Numbered from the stretch's first letter, positions 1 to 8,137 are shown. The stretch is 29,473 bases of DNA from Bacteroidales bacterium UBA4772 (GCA_002403305.1 DHHM01000012.1:1-29473); one strand, 5' to 3'. Notes: generated by a model from the sequence alone, not told the origin. A program made the numbers and translations.

Positions 1-41
1 CGATACGCCTTCCGGCTATCGGGGCTGGCTCTACTGGGTAG
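1..41 (-). repeat. REP-like element, inverted copy of 24550-24590
   Basis: Read on the minus strand, these 41 bases match 24550-24590 at 40 of 41 positions (34 of 34 over bases 1-34). The unit has a 5' GTAG tetranucleotide followed by a bulged hairpin (CGATA-c-GCC, loop TTCC, GGCTATCG on the plus strand). A 5' GTAG plus an imperfect hairpin is the known layout of REP sequences served by RAYT transposases. The element may continue left of the window. Confidence 0.75.
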
Positions 42-79
42 TATTGTGTGATAATACGTTGGTCAACAACACATTATGG

Positions 80-95
80 CCCCGATAAATCGGGG
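80..95. repeat. Short palindrome downstream of the aldolase gene
   Basis: CCCCGAT at 80-86 faces ATCGGGG at 89-95. It lies just past the stop of the minus-strand aldolase gene, beside the REP-like element. It could act as a terminator hairpin, but no T-run follows on the minus strand, so a repeat-family origin is equally likely. Confidence 0.4.
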
Positions 96-123
96 AAGGC
101 TCTACGGCCAAGAACACTACTGC

Positions 124-723
124 CTACTCTCTGTTAATATAATCAAAGAGCACACTCCCCGCCTCATCCAGATCGTTGCCGAAGGTGATAAGCCCGCCAC
201 GGTCGCCCGCCATCACTATTATCCGCTTCTCAAATACCTCCGGCTCACTGAATATGCGTATCATCTCACGGGCCATGGCAGGAGTCCCGTACTCAACAGC
301 CGGGTCGGTGGTGGGAACCTTGTTCATCAGCTCCTCCCAGAGAGAGGGTGAGTGCACATGAATGACCGCATTGGTGCCGGGATCGGCGGTGTAGATGGCA
401 GCATGGGTGAGCGACTCCGACGAGGCCTTCAGCGGCCCGACACACATCACAGCGTTGTCATCGATGTTGTATGACTTTACCTTTACATAGTGACCGGGTT
501 CAAGCTCAGGGATATCTCCCGTTGAGGAACCGGTGATGATGAACTGCGACGACTTGCCGATACGTATGCTGATGTTACCGAACCCGACACCGTTCTCAAA
601 CGCTCCCACAAGATCAAGATTGAACAGTATCTCCCTCCAGTGATTTATGATCTCGTACTGCTCATCGGTGATGACGGCGCCCGACTGGCTCCAGTAACAG
701 TTGAACTTGACAATACCTTCCAT
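124..723 (-). CDS. Class II aldolase/adducin family protein (MtnB/Ald2-like)
   Basis: A 199-aa cytoplasmic class II aldolase-fold protein. Visible family features are GNIS near residue 50, TGSSTG at 65-70, the catalytic-acid motif SSESLTHAAIY with Glu103, and the zinc pair His122-x-His124. The third zinc His of this family normally sits in a GHxxG-type segment. Here the segment reads AGDRGG, with Asp174 where His is expected. The gene starts 4 bp after the mtnA stop, so the two are almost certainly cotranscribed. Next to MtnA, such proteins act either as methylthioribulose-1-phosphate dehydratase (MtnB) or as the aldolase of the DHAP shunt that splits 5-deoxy- or 5-methylthio-ribulose-1-phosphate into DHAP and an aldehyde. 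No later methionine-salvage genes (mtnC/D/W/X) are in the window, which leans toward the shunt. Family assignment is firm, the exact reaction is inferred. Confidence 0.85.
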   Translation of the reverse strand: MEGIVKFNCYWSQSGAVITDEQYEIINHWREILFNLDLVGAFENGVGFGNISIRIGKSSQFIITGSSTGDIPELEPGHYVKVKSYNIDDNAVMCVGPLKASSESLTHAAIYTADPGTNAVIHVHSPSLWEELMNKVPTTDPAVEYGTPAMAREMIRIFSEPEVFEKRIIVMAGDRGGLITFGNDLDEAGSVLFDYINRE

Positions 724-727
724 ATGA

Positions 728-1966
728 TTATGCTAATAATTTAAAGATTGATTCCCTGTCCGCCGCACATATACCGCGGTCGGTGATAATACCCGACAAA
801 AGCCGTGCCGGGGTGACGTCGAAACCGAAATTGGATACCGGAATATCCGCCGGGCATGTGAGAACTGACAGCGTTTCTGCCTGCGGAGTGAAATCATGCA
901 TCCCCGCCCCATCATCTCTGCCGTCCGGTTCTGCAGCTACACCGTCGTTCTTCCTGGCTCCACCATCAGGTTCGGATTTTCCCGCCACTGCTGTTCCCCT
1001 GACCTGGTCCTTCGTGCCGCCGGAACCATGCGCCTTCACCGGCAACCCTTCAATCATTCTTACCTCATCACCGTCGCGCTCCTCAATGGCTATCTGGTCC
1101 GGACGGTCGATGCTCATGTCGAAGGTCGATACGGGGAAGGCCGAATAAAACGGTATCCCGTTGTCATGTGCCGCCAGTGCCTTGAGATATGTTCCAATCT
1201 TGTTTGCCACATCACCCGATGCCGTGGCCCTGTCGCACCCCACGATGACGATGTCAACCATGCCGTTCTGCATCAGGTGCCCCCCGGCATTGTCCGTCAC
1301 CAGGGTGCACGGGACACCGTGGCGGGATAATTCCCAGGCCGTAAGACGGCTGCCCTGGTTGCGGGGACGCGTCTCATCAACCCATACATGCACTTTGATG
1401 CCGCTGTCATGGGCCAGGTAGACCGGCGCCAGCGCCGTACCGTGATCAACGCACGCCAGCCATCCGGCATTGCAGTGGGTAAGTATATTGACCGCAGCGC
1501 CTCCCTTTCTCCTGCTTATCTCTTCAATGAGAGGCATACCGTGAACTCCTATCATCCGGCTTCTCTCTGCCTCCTCATCACAGAGCTGTCCGGCAGCTGC
1601 CCGCAGTGCACCGACGTCGGGATCCCTCTTCAGCACCTCCGTCATGCGGTCAACAGCCCAGGCAAGGTTGACGGCCGTGGGCCTCGCAGCCTTCAGCCTG
1701 TAGGCATCATTCATCACCAGGTCATAAAAATCGTTCCTCCCGGCATGCTCAACAAAAGAGAGATAAACGCCCCACGCTGCCACGGCTCCTATAAGAGGAG
1801 CTCCCCGAACAGCCATGCCGCTTATCGCTTCACAGACATCACCGGCATTCCTGAGAGTCAGTACCTCATACGAAAAAGGAAGCCTGCGCTGATCGATCAC
1901 ACTCACCGACCGCGGCTCTGCCCCATCTGTCCATATGCTTCTGTACCTTGATTCGCCGGCCTTCAT
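728..1966 (-). CDS. mtnA: S-methyl-5-thioribose-1-phosphate isomerase (aIF-2B-like)
   Basis: MtnA isomerises (methylthio)ribose-1-phosphate to the ribulose-1-phosphate, upstream of the aldolase encoded 4 bp downstream. MAVRGAPLIG at 51-60, THCNAG with Cys165, DNAGGHLM at 225-232 and GCDR with Asp245 are the isomerase landmarks; Cys and Asp are the catalytic pair of the family. The C-terminal GFDVTPARLL...IITDRG block is intact. At 412 aa it is longer than the usual ~345-370. The excess is a hydrophilic Gly/Asp/Glu/Ala-rich stretch at about residues 311-375, where the family normally has a short loop. A minus-strand promoter-like -7 (TAATTTTA, 1997-2004) precedes the start. The divergent TetR gene 166 bp away is a plausible regulator. 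MtnA-like proteins also act on 5-deoxyribose-1-phosphate, so the true substrate is open. Confidence 0.9.
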   Translation of the reverse strand: MKAGESRYRSIWTDGAEPRSVSVIDQRRLPFSYEVLTLRNAGDVCEAISGMAVRGAPLIGAVAAWGVYLSFVEHAGRNDFYDLVMNDAYRLKAARPTAVNLAWAVDRMTEVLKRDPDVGALRAAAGQLCDEEAERSRMIGVHGMPLIEEISRRKGGAAVNILTHCNAGWLACVDHGTALAPVYLAHDSGIKVHVWVDETRPRNQGSRLTAWELSRHGVPCTLVTDNAGGHLMQNGMVDIVIVGCDRATASGDVANKIGTYLKALAAHDNGIPFYSAFPVSTFDMSIDRPDQIAIEERDGDEVRMIEGLPVKAHGSGGTKDQVRGTAVAGKSEPDGGARKNDGVAAEPDGRDDGAGMHDFTPQAETLSVLTCPADIPVSNFGFDVTPARLLSGIITDRGICAADRESIFKLLA

Positions 1967-2107
1967 AAACAGACCCCCTTCAACGGAAATGACCTGTAAA
2001 ATTACGAATAATTACACTGATTTGAGAATCACCATCTCTTCACGACAGAACATTTTTCATTTTCGAATTTCCGAACCAATCGTTCCAAGTTTGTCGAATG
2101 AATTGAA

Positions 2108-2115
2108 TATCTTTG
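2108..2115 (+). promoter_or_regulatory. Bacteroidota -7 box for the TetR gene
   Basis: TATCTTTG matches TAnnTTTG exactly and ends 17 bp before the TetR start codon. A TTTG at 2090-2093 lies upstream, but its spacing (14 bp) is shorter than the usual ~19-21, so the -33 element is unclear. Confidence 0.5.
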
Positions 2116-2132
2116 CATAGGAATAAAACTTT

Positions 2133-2717
2133 ATGGTTGACAAGGAGGAATACAGGAGGAGGATCATTCTGACGGCCAGCAGGATTTTCGGCCATTACGG
2201 CTTCCGCAAGACCACGATGGATGAGATATCACATGCCCTGAACAAGGGCAAAAGTTCTATATATTATTATTTTGCAAGCAAGGAGGATATCTTCGAGGCT
2301 GTGGTGCTCTACGAGGCCAACCAGCTGCGGCGGCAGCTAACCACCGCCATCAAGGAGGTCGAATCGCCCAAGGAGAAGCTCCGCAATTACATCTTCGTCA
2401 GGATGAAGGCCTTCGCCAAACTCTCAAACTACTACAATGCTGTCTTCGACAAAAACCTCGATCACTATGAGTTCATCGAGAAGATACGGTCGCGCTATGA
2501 CCGTGAGGAGCTGGCCATACTGAGGCTGCTGCTCTACGTGGGAAACAGCAGGGGTGTCTTTGAGGTCAGGGAGAGCGAGTACACAGCCATGGCGATCCAG
2601 ACCATGATCAAGGGCATGGAGGTGCCTCTCTTCTGGCGTCGTCGTGAGATAGACATCAACAGTCGCCTCGAGGCGATACTAAACCTGATATTCGAGGGAA
2701 TCCTGAAGCGGGAATAG
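2133..2717 (+). CDS. TetR/AcrR family transcriptional regulator
   Basis: A 194-aa repressor-type protein. The N-terminal helix-turn-helix is clear: ILTASRIFGHYGFRKTTMDE, then a recognition helix followed by SSIYYYFASKEDIF at about residues 45-58, the signature of this family. The C-terminal ~130 residues are an all-helical ligand domain that cannot be tied to a ligand. It is divergent from the mtnA-aldolase operon, so it may regulate that operon and itself through the 166-bp intergenic region. Its stop is separated from the converging lgt stop by only two bases, so the two transcripts probably overlap at their 3' ends. Family assignment is firm; the target is inferred from position only. Confidence 0.9.
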   Translation: MVDKEEYRRRIILTASRIFGHYGFRKTTMDEISHALNKGKSSIYYYFASKEDIFEAVVLYEANQLRRQLTTAIKEVESPKEKLRNYIFVRMKAFAKLSNYYNAVFDKNLDHYEFIEKIRSRYDREELAILRLLLYVGNSRGVFEVRESEYTAMAIQTMIKGMEVPLFWRRREIDINSRLEAILNLIFEGILKRE

Positions 2718-2719
2718 GC

Positions 2720-3538
2720 TCACTTTTTCTTTTTGCCCACGGTAACGGGTACCGGCTTCTTCCTGAAGGCCCAGACAAGCAGGGCGATGCCTCCCAGCAC
2801 GAACGGGATGCTGAGCCACTGACCCATATTGAGCTTCATGCCAGCCTCAAATGCCACCTGGTCCTCCTTGACAAACTCCACAAAGAAGCGAAACCCGAAC
2901 ACCATCACCAGGAAGATGCCGAACAGCAGTCCCGGCTTCTGTTTCCCCATGTTCTTCCAGTAGAGCCACATCAGAATCCCGAAAGTGATAAGATAGGCCA
3001 GCGACTCATATATCTGCGTGGGATGCTTGGGTGCGGTCTCACCGTTGCGCAGGAAGACAAATCCCCATGGCAGCGTCGTCTCCACACCGTAGATCTCGGA
3101 GTTCATCAGGTTACCGAGGCGTATCAGCGCACCGGCGAGGGCTACCACTATCACCACCCTGTCGATGGCCCATATATACGGCTTCTTCTCTTTCCTGACA
3201 AAGAACCAAAGCGCAAGAAGTATTCCTATGGCAGCGCCGTGGCTGGCCAGTCCTCCGTGCCACACCTTCAGTATCTCAACCGGGTTGGCGAGGTAGTAGG
3301 CAGGCTCATAGAAGAAACAGTGCCCCAGCCTGGCACCGACGATGGTGCCTATGGCTACGTAGACGGTAAGCCTGTCGAGCGTCGCATCACCATAGCCCTC
3401 ATTGGCGAAGATCTTTTTCATGATGTAATAGCCGATCACAAACCCGGATGCAAAGAGCAGTCCGTACCATCTCACGGCAAAATTGCCTATGCGGAAGATC
3501 TCGGGATTGACATCCCAGGGGATAATAAGAAAATCCAT
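2720..3538 (-). CDS. lgt: Phosphatidylglycerol--prolipoprotein diacylglyceryl transferase
   Basis: Lgt is the inner-membrane enzyme that moves diacylglyceryl from phosphatidylglycerol to the lipobox Cys of prolipoproteins. The 272-aa protein has about seven hydrophobic segments. The motif HGGLASHGA holds His94 and His100. The Lgt signature is IRLGNLMNSE at 139-148, with Arg140 matching the essential Arg of the family. HPTQIYES at 172-179 and FRFFVEFVKEDQ near the C terminus are also typical. The tail ends in a run of four Lys, the likely cytoplasmic end. The gene converges on the TetR gene and diverges from a lipoprotein gene, a natural substrate, although Lgt acts on all lipoproteins. Confidence 0.96.
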   Translation of the reverse strand: MDFLIIPWDVNPEIFRIGNFAVRWYGLLFASGFVIGYYIMKKIFANEGYGDATLDRLTVYVAIGTIVGARLGHCFFYEPAYYLANPVEILKVWHGGLASHGAAIGILLALWFFVRKEKKPYIWAIDRVVIVVALAGALIRLGNLMNSEIYGVETTLPWGFVFLRNGETAPKHPTQIYESLAYLITFGILMWLYWKNMGKQKPGLLFGIFLVMVFGFRFFVEFVKEDQVAFEAGMKLNMGQWLSIPFVLGGIALLVWAFRKKPVPVTVGKKKK

Positions 3539-3557
3539 AGCTTATCTGTTTGTGATA

Positions 3558-3565
3558 CAAACTTA
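3558..3565 (-). promoter_or_regulatory. -7 box upstream of lgt
   Basis: On the minus strand this reads TAAGTTTG, an exact TAnnTTTG match about 20 bp before the lgt ATG. No good -33 box was found. The same word occurs at 3779-3786 on the plus strand, so the lgt/lipoprotein spacer has two outward-facing copies. Confidence 0.45.
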
Positions 3566-3778
3566 CATAAAAACAGCCGGTTTTGTACAGGCAGATAAAA
3601 ATCTGCAGTGCCGCCTCTGCTTTACGACTGAATATATGCTACGGGGATGAGCCGCCATCACTTTCATGGCTGTTGCTGCAGAGCACCCGGGTATTGGATT
3701 CAGGGCCGGAGCCGTTGTCTCATTCGCTTCTGTTGCTTCTGACCGCCCCGCCGATACACTCCGTAACAAAATTTGATG

Positions 3779-3786
3779 TAAGTTTG
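3779..3786 (+). promoter_or_regulatory. -7 box upstream of the lipoprotein gene
   Basis: TAAGTTTG is an exact TAnnTTTG match. It would place the transcription start near 3791-3796. That suggests a nearly leaderless GTG start at 3793 or an ATG start at 3823, and argues against any start further upstream. No clear -33 box is visible. Confidence 0.4.
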
Positions 3787-3792
3787 CAGGTA

Positions 3793-5592
3793 GTGGATGC
3801 ACGGAGATACATATCACTCAGCATGGCTCTCACAGCCGCTGTGATGCTCTCTATCATGTCATGCGCCAAAATCAGCTCTCCTTCCGGCGGACCCCGTGAT
3901 ACCGAGCCTCCGGTCATTCTTAAGAGCGAGCCGGAAAACAGCACGGTGATGTTCACCGGCAAGTCATTCATTCTCACCTTTGATGAGTATGTGGTCCTTG
4001 ACAGGATAACAGAGAAGTTCATGGTCTCACCCCCGCTTCTGCCTAAGCCGGAGGTGAAGCTCAGGGGCAAGAGCCTTGAGGTCACATGGGAGGGCGAGCT
4101 CATCGACAGCACCACATATACATTCTACTTCCAGGATGCCATCCGTGACAACAATGAGGGTAATCCCATCCCCAACTACCAGTATGTCTTCTCCACGGGA
4201 CCGGTACTCGACTCCCTGTCGCTCACCGGCAACGTCTTCAGCGCCAGTGACCTGGAAGCCGTACAGGATATCACGGTGATGATGTATTCAAACCTCTCCG
4301 ATACGGCTCCGCGCAAACAACTGCCGGCATACATATCGCGTCCAGATCCCTCTGGTGGCTTTATGATCAGCAACATCCGTCCCGGCCGCTACAGGCTGTA
4401 TGCCCTGCAGGATATGAACGGTAATACGATGTATGACCTTGATGATGAGCTGTTTGCCTTCTGTGATTCCGTCATTGATATCAATCCCGATGACTATTAT
4501 GCACTCACCCTTGACTCCGTAGAATACAGGCCTGCCACAGCTACCGAGACCACAAAACCGGATGTTTTCCTCTACGGGATACACCGGCTATACACCTTCC
4601 GTAAGCCGCCGGACAAGCAGTATCTCCTCTATTCCGACCGTAAGAGCGCCTGGTCTCTGGGTTTTGCGCTGGCCCTGCCGGCCGGCACCGGGCAGATATC
4701 ACTTGCACTGACCGACGCTCCTCCTGAATCATGGTTCATGGAGTCCAACGCCGCCCGCGACACCTTCGCTGTCTGGATCACAAACCCCGAAGTTTATGAA
4801 CGCGAGGCCATCGAGGCACTGCTGACCTATCCCTTTACTGACACCCTGGGGGTGACAGCGGGACGTACAGACACCATCACTCTAAGGTATTATAAGCCTG
4901 TGGCTCCCAGGGGAGGAGAGAGGAAGGCACCGGCGCTCTATCTCACCTCCAACCTGACGGGTAAGCTTAGACCCGGCACACAGCCGTTTTTCATCTCTCC
5001 CACACCCCTGTCAGAGCCTGACACCTCAAGGATCAGGCTGCAGCAGACGGCAGACAGCGTGACAACCCTGATACCTTACGGTTTTGAAAGTGACAGCACC
5101 AACAGCCGCCGTCTGCTGATGAAGACCCCGCTGGAGTCCGGCGGCGCCTATACTCTCATCTGCAGGGCAGGTGCCTTCAGGGACAGATACGGTAGGGTGA
5201 CGGACTCCGTCGGGTACAAATTCTCTGTTCTCACCCAGGAGGATTACGGCAGCGTCAAGGTTATCCTTTCGGGTTATGACGGCAACGTGATAATACAGCT
5301 TCTTAATAATCAGGAGAAGGTTGCCAGGGAGACCCGATCTGTCTCCCCCGGCGAGGTCACGTTTGGCCTTCTCGACAAGGGTAACTACAGGCTCAGGGCG
5401 ATCTATGACCTTGACTCCAACGGGGTCTGGAGCCCGGGTAACTTTGACCTGGGAATTAACCCGGAACCAGTCACATATTACCCCAGTGCCCTGGATGTCA
5501 AAATCAACTGGGCGCTGGAGCAGGACTGGGACCTGGGAGAAATGTATCTGAAGGATGTGTCACTGAGAAAAAAACCGGCAGCAAAAAGATAA
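3793..5592 (+). CDS. Outer-membrane-type lipoprotein with N-terminal Ig-like (Big_5) domain
   Basis: Chosen start: GTG 3793, because it gives a full signal peptide with two Arg followed by MALTAAVMLSIMSC, a lipobox ending IMS|C. ATG 3823 is the alternative and would leave a short, uncharged signal. The reading frame stays open back to 3583, but that DNA overlaps the promoter region. The mature ~575-aa protein begins SSPSGGPRDTEPP and continues into a bacterial Ig-like fold (SEPENSTVMFTGKSFILTFD). The middle region resembles beta-sandwich modules (GGFMISNIRPGRYRLYALQD; GNYRLRAIYDLDSNGVW), which look like carboxypeptidase-regulatory or Cna-B-like repeats. This is a common Bacteroidota lipoprotein type of unknown role. 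It lies 4 bp upstream of the GH125 gene, so it may be cotranscribed with glycan-degradation genes. Confidence 0.8.
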   Translation: MDARRYISLSMALTAAVMLSIMSCAKISSPSGGPRDTEPPVILKSEPENSTVMFTGKSFILTFDEYVVLDRITEKFMVSPPLLPKPEVKLRGKSLEVTWEGELIDSTTYTFYFQDAIRDNNEGNPIPNYQYVFSTGPVLDSLSLTGNVFSASDLEAVQDITVMMYSNLSDTAPRKQLPAYISRPDPSGGFMISNIRPGRYRLYALQDMNGNTMYDLDDELFAFCDSVIDINPDDYYALTLDSVEYRPATATETTKPDVFLYGIHRLYTFRKPPDKQYLLYSDRKSAWSLGFALALPAGTGQISLALTDAPPESWFMESNAARDTFAVWITNPEVYEREAIEALLTYPFTDTLGVTAGRTDTITLRYYKPVAPRGGERKAPALYLTSNLTGKLRPGTQPFFISPTPLSEPDTSRIRLQQTADSVTTLIPYGFESDSTNSRRLLMKTPLESGGAYTLICRAGAFRDRYGRVTDSVGYKFSVLTQEDYGSVKVILSGYDGNVIIQLLNNQEKVARETRSVSPGEVTFGLLDKGNYRLRAIYDLDSNGVWSPGNFDLGINPEPVTYYPSALDVKINWALEQDWDLGEMYLKDVSLRKKPAAKR

Positions 5593-5596
5593 CAGT

Positions 5597-7024
5597 ATGG
5601 CAACACGTCGAAGCTTCATCAGAAACACAGCCGTGGCAGGAGCAGCACTGAGTGCAGGACTGCCCGCCTTTTCGGTCTCTGCAGCACAGAAGCGGGAGTC
5701 GAACAGGCCATCCCGCCGTATGCGCAAATTCACCAGCAGGGCTGTGGAGGATACCATCAAAGAGATAGATTCATTCCTCGACGGCAATGAGCTGGCATGG
5801 CTCTTCGGAAACAGCTTCCCCAACACCCTCGACACCACCGTCAACTTCAGAACTATAGACGGCAGGCCCGACACCTTCGTCATCACCGGCGACATCAACG
5901 CGATGTGGCTTCGCGATTCCACCGCGCAGGTGTGGCCCTATATCTCACTCACCGGTCGTGATGCGCAGCTGAAGGAGCTCATCGCCGGGGTGATCAACAG
6001 GCAGATGAAGTGCATTCACATCGACCCCTACGCCAATGCCTTCAATGACGGCCCGGGTAACAGCGAGTGGATGAGTGACCTCACGGAGATGAAGCCCGAG
6101 TTGCATGAGCGCAAGTGGGAGATAGACTCACTCTGTTACCCTGTCAGGCTGTCACACGGTTACTGGAAGAGCACCGGCGACACATCGGTCTTTGACGAGT
6201 CGTGGACCGGCGCCATGAAGCTTATCATAAAGACCTTCCGCCAGCAGCAGCGCAAGGAGGATCAGGGCCCCTATCGTTTCCAGCGTGTCACCGGATGGCA
6301 GACCGACACCGTTGCGGGAGGCGGCTACGGCAACCCCATCAACCCCGTCGGGCTGATAGTATCCATCTTCAGGCCCTCTGATGATGCCACCATCTGGCCC
6401 TTCCTGATACCTTCAAACTACTTTGCGGTAAAATCGTTGCGCCAGATGGCGGAGATAGCCACGGCCGTCACCGGTGATGAGGCACTGGCTGCCGATGCCA
6501 ACGCCCTTGCCGCGGAGGTCGAAGAGGCACTTGAGAAATATGCCAGGGCCGTTCACCCGGAACACGGTGAGATAATACCCTACGAGACCGACGGCTATCA
6601 TAACTGCCATTTCATGGATGATGCCAACGTACCGAGCCTGCTGAGCATGCCATACCTCGGTACCATCGACCGGAGAGACCCGCTCTATCTCAGGACACGC
6701 AAGTTTGTCCTGAGCAAAAGCAATCCATACTATTTTTCCGGTACCATGGGTCACGGCGTGGGCAGTCCGCATACCGGGCTGAGCCGCATATGGCCCATAG
6801 CCATCACCATGAGGGCGCTGACGGCCAGCGATGACTATGATATCGTATCGTCGCTCAGGATGCTCAAGAGTACTCATGCTGCTACAGGGTTCATGCATGA
6901 GTCGTTCATGAAGGACGATCCCACACAGTTTACCAGGAAGTGGTTCGCCTGGGCAAACACCCTCTTCGGCGAGCTGGTGCTGGAGACCTACAGAAGCAAA
7001 CCTGACCTTTTGAAGGAGGTGTGA
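5597..7024 (+). CDS. GH125 exo-alpha-1,6-mannosidase (DUF1237), Tat-exported
   Basis: A 475-aa glycoside hydrolase of family 125, a metal-independent inverting family that removes non-reducing alpha-1,6-linked mannose. The N terminus has a twin-arginine signal (TRRSFIRN followed by an Ala-rich hydrophobic stretch to about residue 29), so the enzyme is exported folded. Family blocks are ITGDINAMWLRDSTAQVWPY at 96-115, DGPGNSEWMSD at 151-161, KWEIDSLCYPVRLSHGYW at 173-190 with Asp177 as likely general acid, and FMHESFMKDD near the C terminus with Glu435 as likely base. It follows the lipoprotein gene by 4 bp and precedes the ROK kinase. The natural substrate could be N-glycan or yeast-type mannan fragments. 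Family is firm; the catalytic residue mapping is by motif. Confidence 0.94.
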   Translation: MATRRSFIRNTAVAGAALSAGLPAFSVSAAQKRESNRPSRRMRKFTSRAVEDTIKEIDSFLDGNELAWLFGNSFPNTLDTTVNFRTIDGRPDTFVITGDINAMWLRDSTAQVWPYISLTGRDAQLKELIAGVINRQMKCIHIDPYANAFNDGPGNSEWMSDLTEMKPELHERKWEIDSLCYPVRLSHGYWKSTGDTSVFDESWTGAMKLIIKTFRQQQRKEDQGPYRFQRVTGWQTDTVAGGGYGNPINPVGLIVSIFRPSDDATIWPFLIPSNYFAVKSLRQMAEIATAVTGDEALAADANALAAEVEEALEKYARAVHPEHGEIIPYETDGYHNCHFMDDANVPSLLSMPYLGTIDRRDPLYLRTRKFVLSKSNPYYFSGTMGHGVGSPHTGLSRIWPIAITMRALTASDDYDIVSSLRMLKSTHAATGFMHESFMKDDPTQFTRKWFAWANTLFGELVLETYRSKPDLLKEV

Positions 7025-7037
7025 CCAGAGATATTAT

Positions 7038-7110
7038 GAAACCTGCATGACCGGGAGTTTAGATAAGAATATGATTTTGATTTCATGCAAGTTCCATTCG
7101 ACAAATGAAA
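7038..7110. repeat. Palindromic leader element, copy 1 (upstream of ROK kinase 1)
   Basis: Left arm GAAACCTGCATGA (7038-7050) faces right arm TCATGCAAGTTCC (7083-7095), pairing at 11 of 13 positions. The right arm continues as CCATTCGACAAATGAAATAA, nearly identical to copies 3 and 4. Compared with those copies, both arms carry a matched change (GCATGA/TCATGC instead of ACATGA/TCATGT), a covariation that favours a folded structure. TTTCAT (7081-7086) can alternatively pair with ATGAAA (7105-7110). Confidence 0.7.
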
Positions 7111-7129
7111 TAAACTATAGTATAAACGA

Positions 7130-8083
7130 ATGAAAGATATAGTTGCAGGAGTAGACATAGGCGGCACCAATACCAAGATAGGCTTTGTTGATGCACAGGG
7201 TGAGATCCTCGTCGAGGGCGGGCTTCCTACTGCCGAATATGAGCTGGCAGAGCATTTTGTCACTGCCCTCGATGCTGCGATAAGGAAGATGCTGGCCGGA
7301 CATGATGATCTTAAGCTGACCGGTATAGGCATTGGCGCTCCCAATGCCAACTTCAACAAGGGCACCATCGAGCTGGCCCCCAACCTCAACTGGAAGGGGA
7401 TAGTACCCCTGGTGGCTATGATAGAACGGCAGACAGGCGTAAAGGCACGTATCACCAATGATGCCAATGCCGCAGCCCTGGGTGAGATGATATTCGGCGC
7501 GGCTAAGGGAGTAAAGGATTTTATCATCCTCACCCTTGGCACAGGACTGGGCAGCGGTATCGTCATCGATGGCGAGGTTGTCTACGGCCATACCGGCTTT
7601 GCCGGTGAGATGGGTCATATGACCATGGTGCAGGGCGGCAGGGAGTGCGGCTGCGGCCGCCGCGGCTGCCTCGAGACTTATGCTTCGGCAACGGGGCTGG
7701 TGCGCACTGTCATGGAGCTGCTTGGCGACAGTCGCGGGGAGAGCGTGCTGCGCGACATGAAGAGCAGCGAGATAACCTCACGCATGGTGGCTGAGGCCGC
7801 GGCGGCCGGTGATGGCATCGCCGCAGAAGCGCTTGACCGTACAGCACACATGATAGCCCTGGGGATAGCCAACGCTGTCATCTTCTCCAGCCCTGAAAAG
7901 ATATTCCTCTTCGGAGGACTGGCACAGGCGGGCGATGCCATCTTCGTGCCGGTGAGAAAATATGTTGTGGAGCTGACGCAGCCGGTCTTCAGGGGGACGT
8001 TCACCGTGGAACCGTCAGGTCTCTCTGAGGCACGAGCCGCAGTCCTGGGAGCCTCCGCCCTCATCTGGAAGGAGGCGCAGTAA
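7130..8083 (+). CDS. ROK family sugar kinase 1 (glucokinase/N-acetylhexosamine kinase type)
   Basis: A 317-aa cytosolic ROK kinase that phosphorylates a hexose or N-acetylhexosamine at C6. The ATP-binding DIGGTNTKIGF lies at 9-19. The catalytic Asp112 is in ITNDANAAALGE, and LGTGLGSG at 136-143 is the phosphate loop. The ROK zinc site is complete: His163 plus Cys173, Cys175 and Cys180 in ECGCGRRGCLE. It is a clear paralogue of the kinase at 12262. Placed between a mannosidase and GlcNAc-type genes, it could be a glucokinase, mannokinase or GlcNAc kinase, and motifs alone do not decide. It lies 105 bp after GH125, separated by a palindromic leader element whose far end is next to the start codon. 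Confidence 0.92.
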   Translation: MKDIVAGVDIGGTNTKIGFVDAQGEILVEGGLPTAEYELAEHFVTALDAAIRKMLAGHDDLKLTGIGIGAPNANFNKGTIELAPNLNWKGIVPLVAMIERQTGVKARITNDANAAALGEMIFGAAKGVKDFIILTLGTGLGSGIVIDGEVVYGHTGFAGEMGHMTMVQGGRECGCGRRGCLETYASATGLVRTVMELLGDSRGESVLRDMKSSEITSRMVAEAAAAGDGIAAEALDRTAHMIALGIANAVIFSSPEKIFLFGGLAQAGDAIFVPVRKYVVELTQPVFRGTFTVEPSGLSEARAAVLGASALIWKEAQ

Positions 8084-8129
8084 ATTATAGAGCCCTGCTA
8101 TATTATAATGCGGAAGTTGAACGATTTTA

Positions 8130-8137
8130 TAAATTTG
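8130..8137 (+). promoter_or_regulatory. -7 box upstream of the CBM9-like gene
   Basis: TAAATTTG fits TAnnTTTG exactly and ends 20 bp before the ATG at 8158. No convincing -33 box at the usual spacing was found. Confidence 0.4.

Noticed and set aside
3583..3792. N-terminal 70-residue extension of the lipoprotein
   Set aside because: It would put the signal peptide and lipobox internal and would run through promoter-like DNA. The GTG 3793 or ATG 3823 start fits export much better.
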